From Pseudomonadota bacterium (GTDB lineage Bacteria; Pseudomonadota; Gammaproteobacteria; Xanthomonadales; Xanthomonadaceae), in the NCBI GenBank assembly GCA_023423605.1, contig JAFAFF010000100.1:1-7611 (forward strand): a stretch of 7,611 bases of DNA, written 5' to 3'. Under the pieces are notes generated by a model. The model was not told the DNA's origin, did not search any database, and saw nothing but the letters and a program-made list of their open reading frames with translations. Shown here in pieces: positions 1 through 5,033 of this stretch. Made by a program: the position numbers and the translations under genes. Position 1 is the first letter of the stretch; every line of letters starts with the position of its first letter.

Positions 1-691
1 AGTCGTTGACGTTGATCGCCGGGATCAGCAGGGTGCCGGCCTGGGCCAGCTGGTACAGGCGGTGCACGCCGGTGGTGGTCTCTTCGGAGACGCCCTTCCA
101 GTCCTTGACCACGCGGCCCCAGTAACCCGGACGCTCCTTCGCCACGCGCTTGAGCAGGTTCTTGATGACCTGTTCTTCGTGCGAGAACGCCTTTTCGTCG
201 ACCCAGGTGCTGCCGTTTTCCAGCTCGTAGCCTTTGTGGATCAGCAGGGTGACATCGCCACCGTCATCCACCACCAGTTCCGGACCGGTGAGGGTGCCGT
301 CCGGCAGGGTGAAGGTCAGCGCATCGAGCGTGCAGTCCCAGTATTCCTCCAGCGTCTCGCCCTTCCAGGCGAACACCGGCGTGCCCGACGCGGCAATCGC
401 GGCGGCGGCATGGTCCTGCGTGGAAAAGATGTTGCACGAGGCCCAGCGCACATCGGCACCGATGTCCTTCAGGGTCTCGATCAACACGGCGGTCTGGATG
501 GTCATGTGCAGCGAGCCGGTCACGCGCACGCCCTTCAGGGGCAGCTCGGCCTGGTACTTGCGGCGGATGGACATCAGGCCGGGCATCTCGTGCTCGGCGA
601 TGTCCAGTTCCTTGCGGCCCCAGTCGGCCAGCGAAATATCGGCAATCTTGTAATCGCCTTCGGTGGAGAAGGTCCTGGCAACAGCGTTCAT
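1..691 (-). CDS. ahcY: Adenosylhomocysteinase (S-adenosyl-L-homocysteine hydrolase), N-terminal part, 3' end outside window
   Basis: This cytosolic enzyme reversibly hydrolyses S-adenosylhomocysteine to adenosine and homocysteine using bound NAD, and so removes the product that inhibits methyltransferases. The frame reads 230 codons from the ATG at 689-691 and runs off the left edge without a stop; the family is usually about 430-480 residues. The start MNAVARTF is followed by [19 protein letters not shown] and EMPGLM (about residues 15-40), then [17 protein letters not shown] (58-74), which forms the substrate pocket, and [16 protein letters not shown] (85-100), which matches the first family signature. 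Further on come [12 protein letters not shown] and [13 protein letters not shown], which carry the conserved segment leading to the NAD domain. A GGAG Shine-Dalgarno lies 6 nt upstream. The leader holds an SAH riboswitch and a sigma-70 promoter. The NAD-binding domain lies beyond the window. Identity is very secure. Confidence 0.97.
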   Translation of the reverse strand, partial: MNAVARTFSTEGDYKIADISLADWGRKELDIAEHEMPGLMSIRRKYQAELPLKGVRVTGSLHMTIQTAVLIETLKDIGADVRWASCNIFSTQDHAAAAIAASGTPVFAWKGETLEEYWDCTLDALTFTLPDGTLTGPELVVDDGGDVTLLIHKGYELENGSTWVDEKAFSHEEQVIKNLLKRVAKERPGYWGRVVKDWKGVSEETTTGVHRLYQLAQAGTLLIPAINVND

Positions 692-697
692 TGAAAG

Positions 698-701
698 CTC
701 C
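698..701 (-). promoter_or_regulatory. Shine-Dalgarno of ahcY
   Basis: GGAG on the minus strand, 6 nt before the ATG at 691. It fixes the ahcY start. Its GAGC overlap could pair with the GCTC at 712-715 of the upstream hairpin, so it may be the point at which the riboswitch acts. Confidence 0.8.
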
Positions 702-709
702 GGTTGTGG

Positions 710-725
710 GCGAGCGGGTGCTCGC
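710..725 (-). promoter_or_regulatory. Small hairpin between SAH riboswitch and ahcY ribosome binding site
   Basis: On the minus strand GCGAGC (725-720), loop ACCC, then GCTCGC (715-710) form a perfect 6-bp stem. It sits between the riboswitch pseudoknot and the Shine-Dalgarno. Its two arms have competing partners: the P1 3' strand (760-764) can pair with its 5' arm, and its 3' arm can pair with the Shine-Dalgarno. This is a candidate expression platform. The stem is seen in the sequence; its role is inferred. Confidence 0.45.
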
Positions 726-733
726 ATCTGGCC

Positions 734-800
734 GGGCGCCGTTCTGCATCGCCACCCTCCGAGCCTGGCCGGGAACTCCGGTCGCAGCGCCCCTCGGCGG
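734..800 (-). promoter_or_regulatory. S-adenosylhomocysteine (SAH) riboswitch
   Basis: On the minus strand the leader reads CCGAGGGGCGCTGCGAC (797-781) and later CCAGGCTCGG (768-759), the conserved core of the SAH riboswitch class. P1 pairs CCGAG (797-793) with CTCGG (763-759). P2 pairs CCGG (781-778) with CCGG (772-769) around a 5-nt loop. The pseudoknot pairs GGGCGCT (792-786) with GGCGCCC (740-734), seven pairs including one G-U. The class is known to sense SAH and raise expression of SAH-recycling genes such as ahcY, which is the gene directly downstream here. The element begins within about 5 nt of the predicted transcript start and ends about 43 nt before the ATG. Boundaries are approximate. 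Confidence 0.93.
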
Positions 801-811
801 GGGAAGCGCCC

Positions 812-839
812 ATTATATCGCCGCACGGGCCACGCCCAA
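812..839 (-). promoter_or_regulatory. Sigma-70-type promoter of ahcY
   Basis: On the minus strand TATAAT (817-812) is a perfect -10 element. TTGGGC (839-834) lies 16 bp upstream as a partial -35 element. Transcription would start near 804-806, just before the riboswitch P1, as expected for a short leader that begins with the aptamer. Confidence 0.75.
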
Positions 840-897
840 CCATCGGCAGGGGGTGAAAAGCGCTGCGGCTGTTAAGGTCGGGTATTCACATGCAGCG

Positions 898-902
898 AAG
901 GG
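898..902 (+). promoter_or_regulatory. Shine-Dalgarno deciding the start of the S9 peptidase gene
   Basis: AAGGG lies 6 nt before the ATG at 909 but directly abuts the in-frame ATG at 903. The spacing therefore favours 909 as the true start, giving MSKRVRRT rather than MVMSKRVRRT. Confidence 0.7.
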
Positions 903-908
903 ATGGTC

Positions 909-3416
909 ATGAGCAAGCGCGTGCGCCGCACAAGGCGTTGGACCGGTGCGGTCCTGTCGATGGCATTGCTGGCGGTGGTGCCTGCGGCCTGGGCCGATGC
1001 CCCGGCCAGCGCGTCTGCCCGGTCCGCAAGCGGCTACCAGCTGCCTTCGGCCGCGCTGCAGGCGGTGGTGGACCAGCCGCGCGCACCGACGCTGTTCCTG
1101 TCGCCGCAGCGCGACGTCGCGGCGATGCTGCAGATGCCGTCGCTGCCGTCCATCGAGGTCGTGGCGCAGCCGGAACTGAAGCTGGCCGGGCGTCGCATCA
1201 ACCCGCGCACGTTCTCCGACAGCCGCTTCAACTACAGCGAAAAGCTGTGGCTGCTGGGCATCGAAGACGGCAGGGAGCGCCAGATCAGTGGCCTGCCGGC
1301 GCAGCTTTCCATTGCCAGCCTGGCCTGGTCGCCCGACCAGAAATGGCTGGCATTCAACCAGGTGGACGCCGCCACCGGTGCCAACGAGCTGTGGCTGGTG
1401 GACGTGGCGGCTGCCACCGCGCGCCGGCTGCGTGGCGACCTGAACACCGTGCTTGGCGATGGCTACCAGTGGTTGCCGGACAGCCGCGGTCTGCTGGTGA
1501 TGAGCCGGATGGCCGATGCCGGTGCGCCGCCGTCCGGCAACGTGACGCCGACCGGTCCCGCCGTGCAGCAGACCACCGCAGGCAGCGGCGTGGTGTCCAT
1601 CCGCACCTACCAGGATCTGTTGCGCAACGAAGCAGACGCGCGCGTGTTCGATTACTACGCCACGGCACAGCCGATGGAGATCGGCCTGGATGGACAGTCA
1701 CGCACGGTTGGCGTGGCTGGCGTCTACCTGGGGCTGGATCTGTCGCCGGATGGCCGCTTCCTGCTCAGCCAGCGGGTACAGCGACCCTATTCGTACGTGG
1801 TGCCGGTGAGCAGCTTCCCGCGACGTATCGAAGTGCTGGACCGCGCCGGCAAGCTGGTGCATACCGTGGCGGTGCGTCCGCTGGTGGAGGGCCTGCCGAC
1901 TGGCAACGATGCCGAAGTGACCGGGGTGCGCGATATCGGATGGCGCGCCGATGTCCCGGCTACCCTGGTCTGGGCCGAAGCCCAGGACGGTGGCGACCCG
2001 AACCGCGAGGCGGCCATCCGCGATGCGGTATTCATGCAGGTGGCGCCGTTCGACAGGCCGCCGGTGACCCTGGCCCGCCTGGGCAGCCGCTTTGCCGGCA
2101 TCACCTGGGGGCGTGGCGACCTGGCGCTGCTCAACGAATCGTGGTGGAAGAACCGTCGAACAAAGACCTGGCTGATCGCTCCGGACGAATCGGCGACCGA
2201 GCCGCGGCTGTTGTTCGACCGTGACGCACAGGATCGCTACAGCGACCCGGGCAAGCCGGGCGTGCTGCGCGACGACAACGGTCGAGCGCTGCTGCAGACC
2301 AGCGCCGATGGCGGCAGCATCTTCTTCTACGGCGCCGGCGCGTCACCGGAAGGCGACCGGCCGTTCGTGGACCGTCGTGAGCTGGCCACGGGAAAGACCA
2401 CCCGCCTGTTCCATTCGCAGGCGCCCACGTACTCGCAGCCGATAGCCCTGCTGGGCGAAGATGCTTCGTCGCTGCTGCTCACGCGGGAAAGTCCGGAGGA
2501 ACCCGCGAATTATTTCGTGCAGCCGCTGGCCGGCGAGGGTGCGCAGCCGCGTGCGCTGACCCGTTTTGCCCATCCATTGCCACAGCTGCGCGGCGTGGCC
2601 AAGGAGCAGGTCCGCTACAAGCGCAAGGACGGAGTGGACCTGACCGCCACCCTGTTGCTGCCTCCCGGTTACGATCCGAAACGTGATGGCCCACGGCCGC
2701 TGCTGATGTGGGCCTACCCGGGCGAGTACAAAAGCGCCGCGGCGGCCAGCCAGGTCACCGATTCGCCGTATCGTTTCAACGCGATCAGCTACTGGGGTCC
2801 GCAGGCCTTCCTGGCCAAGGGCTACGTGGTGCTGGCCAGCCCGACGATGCCGATCATCGGTGAAGGCGACAAGGAGCCCAACGACACCTATCTTGAACAA
2901 CTGGTGGCCAATGCACAGGCGGCGGTAGATGAAGTGGTGCGGCGGGGCGTGACCGACCGCGACCATATCGCCATCGGCGGGCATTCCTACGGTGCATTCA
3001 TGACCGCCAACCTGCTGGCGCACAGCCGCCTGTTCAAGGCGGGTATCGCCCGCAGCGGCGCCTACAACCGCACGCTCACGCCCTTCGGTTTCCAGGCGGA
3101 GGAGCGCAACTACTGGCAGGCGCAGGACACCTATCTGAAGATGTCGCCGTTCAACTATGCCGGCGACATCAAGGACCCCATCCTGTTCATCCATGGGGTG
3201 GACGACAACAACTCCGGCACGTTCCCGATGCAGAGCGAGCGCATGTTCGCCGCGGTAAAGGGGCTGGGCGGCACGGCACGGCTGGTGATGCTGCCGAACG
3301 AATCGCACGCCTACCGCGCACGCGAATCGATCATGACCATGCTGGCTGAAAGCGAGCGCTGGCTGGAGCAGACGATCGGGCCGGCTACGAAAGAGCCGGC
3401 CGGTCGAACGCGCTGA
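909..3416 (+). CDS. Exported S9-family serine peptidase, glutamyl endopeptidase (S9D)-like prolyl oligopeptidase homologue
   Basis: An 835-residue serine peptidase. Residues 1-29 look like a Sec signal peptide: an Arg-rich n-region, a hydrophobic core (VLSMALLAVV) and a likely cleavage after AWA, so the enzyme should act in the periplasm. A beta-propeller-like region fills roughly residues 40-540. It includes RTYQDLLRNEADARVFDYYA (about 231-250) and DRYSDPGKPG (about 445), which resemble plant chloroplast glutamyl endopeptidase. The alpha/beta-hydrolase domain starts near residue 570. It contains WAYPGEY (oxyanion-hole Tyr about 603), nucleophile S693 in GGHSYGAF, the acid in HGVDDNN (D765 or D766; D766 fits the HGxxD spacing) and H800 in NESHAY, so the triad is complete. 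Plant relatives cleave after Glu; the specificity here is inferred. It is divergent from ahcY and convergent with the next gene, hence probably monocistronic. I see no confident promoter. The start at 909 is chosen by Shine-Dalgarno spacing. Confidence 0.93.
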   Translation: MSKRVRRTRRWTGAVLSMALLAVVPAAWADAPASASARSASGYQLPSAALQAVVDQPRAPTLFLSPQRDVAAMLQMPSLPSIEVVAQPELKLAGRRINPRTFSDSRFNYSEKLWLLGIEDGRERQISGLPAQLSIASLAWSPDQKWLAFNQVDAATGANELWLVDVAAATARRLRGDLNTVLGDGYQWLPDSRGLLVMSRMADAGAPPSGNVTPTGPAVQQTTAGSGVVSIRTYQDLLRNEADARVFDYYATAQPMEIGLDGQSRTVGVAGVYLGLDLSPDGRFLLSQRVQRPYSYVVPVSSFPRRIEVLDRAGKLVHTVAVRPLVEGLPTGNDAEVTGVRDIGWRADVPATLVWAEAQDGGDPNREAAIRDAVFMQVAPFDRPPVTLARLGSRFAGITWGRGDLALLNESWWKNRRTKTWLIAPDESATEPRLLFDRDAQDRYSDPGKPGVLRDDNGRALLQTSADGGSIFFYGAGASPEGDRPFVDRRELATGKTTRLFHSQAPTYSQPIALLGEDASSLLLTRESPEEPANYFVQPLAGEGAQPRALTRFAHPLPQLRGVAKEQVRYKRKDGVDLTATLLLPPGYDPKRDGPRPLLMWAYPGEYKSAAAASQVTDSPYRFNAISYWGPQAFLAKGYVVLASPTMPIIGEGDKEPNDTYLEQLVANAQAAVDEVVRRGVTDRDHIAIGGHSYGAFMTANLLAHSRLFKAGIARSGAYNRTLTPFGFQAEERNYWQAQDTYLKMSPFNYAGDIKDPILFIHGVDDNNSGTFPMQSERMFAAVKGLGGTARLVMLPNESHAYRARESIMTMLAESERWLEQTIGPATKEPAGRTR
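3379..3401. repeat. Perfect 8-bp inverted repeat overlapping the end of the S9 peptidase gene
   Basis: GGCCGGCT (3379-3386) and AGCCGGCC (3394-3401) are separated by 7 nt. The hairpin lies in the last codons of the peptidase gene, 13 nt before its stop codon. There is no T-tract after it, so it is not a standard intrinsic terminator; it could stabilise the 3' end of the transcript. Confidence 0.6.
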
Positions 3417-3448
3417 GGGGGCCACGCAGACAAGCGATGAATGAGTGA

Positions 3449-3472
3449 GGGATGAGCCAGTGGGCTCATCCC
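3449..3472. terminator. Perfect 10-bp hairpin between convergent genes, possible bidirectional terminator
   Basis: GGGATGAGCC (3449-3458) and GGCTCATCCC (3463-3472) form a perfect 10-bp stem with a 4-nt loop, AGTG. It lies 32 bp after the peptidase stop and 41 bp after the stop of the minus-strand gene. Position and symmetry suit a shared terminator. Neither side has a run of T: the plus side continues GGCTGGCG and the minus side TCACTCATTC. It may therefore only mark or protect 3' ends. The structure is certain, the function is not. Confidence 0.5.
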
Positions 3473-3513
3473 GGCTGGCGTGCAGCCCTGCCCGGAACGA
3501 GGTGCAGCTTCAG

Positions 3514-4872
3514 TCATTGCGATGGCTGATGCACTCGCGGCCCGCGCCAGGGAGCGGAGGACCGCTCGCCGCCGTGGTTTTCGGCTGTCACGGCATCCGG
3601 TGTTGCTGCCGCTGGAGGCTGCTCCTCCGTCTTCGCAGCGACGCCTATACGGCGAAACCCCATGTCGGGTTTTGAAAGAGCAACCTTCAACGCGCTCATA
3701 AGGCTGTTGGCCTGTTCGACTGTAATGGTGCGCACTCCGTTGGAGTTGCCGGAGGAGGCGCGGTCCTGCGGAAGGTCGACATATGCCGACCCTCGATTGG
3801 CAAGCGTCGGGATGGGAGATGGAGGGTTGTCGCTTATGGTCTGGTCTTCGGTTTCAGATTGGCTACGTAACCAATCCGGCGTGTACGCCAGGCTCATCAC
3901 TGAGTTCAACGAGCTCAACGAACTGGAAGAGCCGTGCCGAGAGCGCGGCTCCGGGCCTATGGTCTGATCCGGAGTTTGAAACCGGACACGGAACCCATTC
4001 CCCGCGCGCGCCTCGGTCGCCGTCCTTTCGGAATTCGTCGTGCCGAACGAAATGGAAGAACCGTGTCGCGAGAACGGCCTCGCGATTGAATGTGCACGCT
4101 CATGTGTTACGTCGCTTGCTGTCAGACGCGGCGTTCGCAGGGTCTCCCAGACCCCTTGGGGAACCACAAATGGCCCGAGACAGGTCTTTTCGTCAATGTC
4201 CCGGCCGGATGACGCACGAGCGTTCTCCATCCTCAGCAGTATCTTTTGCTCGTCGGCGTCCAGTGCACGTTGCAAATCGACCTTGTGCCAAGGGTAGCTT
4301 TCAATCATTGTCGTGCTTTTGCGCCGCGCATTATCAATGGTTCTCAGCGCGATGCTCAGGCTGCGTGGACTTGGATCGTGGCGCACCAGATCTGTTGCTG
4401 CCTTGGGATCGTTCTTGACATACGCTGACCACAGCAGGCCAGGCCGAGTGAGCGACCGTAGTGAGGGCAGGACGAACCGCGTGGCCCCGCTGGGACGCGT
4501 GGAGGGGACTGACGGCTCTGCTTCGACGGCAGCGTTTTCAATGGAACTCGTGACAGGCACCGAGTCATTGACCGCCGGGCGGGCGGAAGGCTGTGCCGGC
4601 ATGGACCGCACTACATTCGACGCGGGCAGCCCTGCGGTTACACTCGCGGGCTGGCCCTCCGCCGCCGCTTGGTAGTAGCGTCGTCTTTGCTGCCACTCAC
4701 TGAAGTAACCGACCGTGAAAGTGGAGGTCATTCCGCTCACGCCCGGCGTCGAACCTGATCTGATATCGCGCAGACGCTTGGAGAATCTGGGAAACAGCTC
4801 CTTCACCTCGTTGGGCCGGACGCGTGCTGCGCAGCCGAGTGTGATGAATGAGCGGACAGAAGAGAGATGCAT
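3514..4872 (-). CDS. Uncharacterised Ser/Pro-rich protein with internal tandem repeat; candidate accessory or secreted protein
   Basis: I do not recognise this 452-residue protein. The start at 4870-4872 (MHLSSVRSF) has AGGA 8 nt upstream. The same frame stays open to 5076, and an ATG at 4944 lacks a Shine-Dalgarno. No signal peptide or membrane segment is visible. A basic, aromatic segment (GYFSEWQQRRRYYQ, 55-68) is followed by a Pro/Ser/Ala-rich and probably disordered stretch (about 74-130). A more compact part (about 131-250) contains LRTIDNARRKSTTMIESYPW. Residues 268-352 hold two degenerate copies of a 43-residue unit, and the tail (about 413-452) is low complexity. Residues 261-360 contain 19 Ser. 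The first 12 residues lack acidic side chains and have Leu at position 3, as in some type III effectors; that is only a hint. Sampled lines are about 47-60% GC, against about 68% in a sampled line of ppc, which suggests acquired or fast-evolving DNA. Confidence 0.72.
   Translation of the reverse strand: MHLSSVRSFITLGCAARVRPNEVKELFPRFSKRLRDIRSGSTPGVSGMTSTFTVGYFSEWQQRRRYYQAAAEGQPASVTAGLPASNVVRSMPAQPSARPAVNDSVPVTSSIENAAVEAEPSVPSTRPSGATRFVLPSLRSLTRPGLLWSAYVKNDPKAATDLVRHDPSPRSLSIALRTIDNARRKSTTMIESYPWHKVDLQRALDADEQKILLRMENARASSGRDIDEKTCLGPFVVPQGVWETLRTPRLTASDVTHERAHSIARPFSRHGSSISFGTTNSERTATEARAGNGFRVRFQTPDQTIGPEPRSRHGSSSSLSSLNSVMSLAYTPDWLRSQSETEDQTISDNPPSPIPTLANRGSAYVDLPQDRASSGNSNGVRTITVEQANSLMSALKVALSKPDMGFRRIGVAAKTEEQPPAAATPDAVTAENHGGERSSAPWRGPRVHQPSQ
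3817..4071 (-). repeat. Degenerate tandem duplication (about 43 codons, two copies) inside the uncharacterised gene
   Basis: Copy 1 spans residues 268-310 (3943-4071) and copy 2 residues 311-352 (3817-3942). Both open with SRHGSS followed by a Ser-rich stretch, and both carry DQTI near the end (residues 302-305 and 343-346), followed by a Pro-containing segment. The DNA also matches in patches: on the plus strand TGGAAGAACCGTGTCG at the start of copy 1 against TGGAAGAGCCGTGCCG at the start of copy 2. The middle of each unit has diverged strongly, so the duplication is old or under diversifying change. Confidence 0.65.
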
Positions 4873-4880
4873 TGCGCAGG

Positions 4881-4884
4881 TCCT
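4881..4884 (-). promoter_or_regulatory. Shine-Dalgarno of the uncharacterised gene
   Basis: AGGA on the minus strand, 8 nt before the ATG at 4872. It is the reason for choosing this start over the upstream in-frame ATG at 4944, which has no purine-rich site. Confidence 0.55.
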
Positions 4885-5022
4885 GACGTCGGAGGCAGGT
4901 ATGTTCGCTACTGCCCCGGCAGAGGAATGACAGCTTTCGCGCATGCGGTATGACCAATGCGAAGTGCATTCATTTGTCAGACGGGCTGCGTAGTGCGCTA
5001 GTCTTGCAGCGACTCCGTAGCC

Positions 5023-5026
5023 AGGG
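5023..5026 (+). promoter_or_regulatory. Shine-Dalgarno supporting a GTG start for ppc
   Basis: AGGG lies 7 nt before the GTG at 5034. The only in-frame ATG upstream, at 4950, has no comparable site. Confidence 0.5.
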
Positions 5027-5033
5027 TGCTTGC

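Larger units (their letters stand above)
4873..5033. other. Divergent spacer between the uncharacterised gene and ppc
   Basis: These 161 bp must hold the promoters of both flanking genes. I see no convincing -35/-10 pair. For ppc, TTGTCA (4974-4979) and TAGTCT (4999-5004) are a weak pair with a long 19-bp spacer. TTCGC (4936-4940) and GCGAA (4959-4963) form a short inverted repeat with an 18-bp gap that could be an operator half-site pair, but it may be chance. Confidence 0.3.

Noticed and set aside
264..755. 163-codon minus-strand open frame overlapping ahcY
   Set aside because: It is in a different frame from ahcY, its translation is Arg-rich shadow sequence with no family motifs, and its start lies in the riboswitch region.
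883..888. TATTCA as a -10 element for the S9 peptidase gene
   Set aside because: No acceptable -35 lies at the right distance, and the leader would be shorter than the space needed for the Shine-Dalgarno.
912..995. Twin-arginine (Tat) signal in the S9 peptidase
   Set aside because: The n-region has TRRW but lacks the hydrophobic residue expected two positions after the arginine pair, so an ordinary Sec signal is more likely.
890..2224. 444-codon plus-strand open frame inside the S9 peptidase gene
   Set aside because: Out-of-frame shadow of high-GC coding DNA; the peptidase frame carries the recognisable domains.
2343..3425. 360-codon minus-strand open frame antisense to the peptidase
   Set aside because: Long antisense frames are common in GC-rich genes, and the translation shows no family features.
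3449..3472. Stenotrophomonas GTAG-type dispersed palindrome (SMAG/REP)
   Set aside because: The hairpin lacks the GTAG terminus that defines that family; a genome search for copies would be needed to call it a repeat element.
3783..4418. 211-codon plus-strand open frame opposite the uncharacterised gene
   Set aside because: It is shorter than the minus-strand frame, overlaps other plus-strand shadows, and has no clear ribosome site; the minus-strand frame has one and a coherent repeat.
4873..5033. PIP box (two TTCGB motifs 15 bp apart) upstream of the candidate effector gene
   Set aside because: Reading the minus strand upstream of 4872, only one TTCGC is present, with no partner at the right distance.
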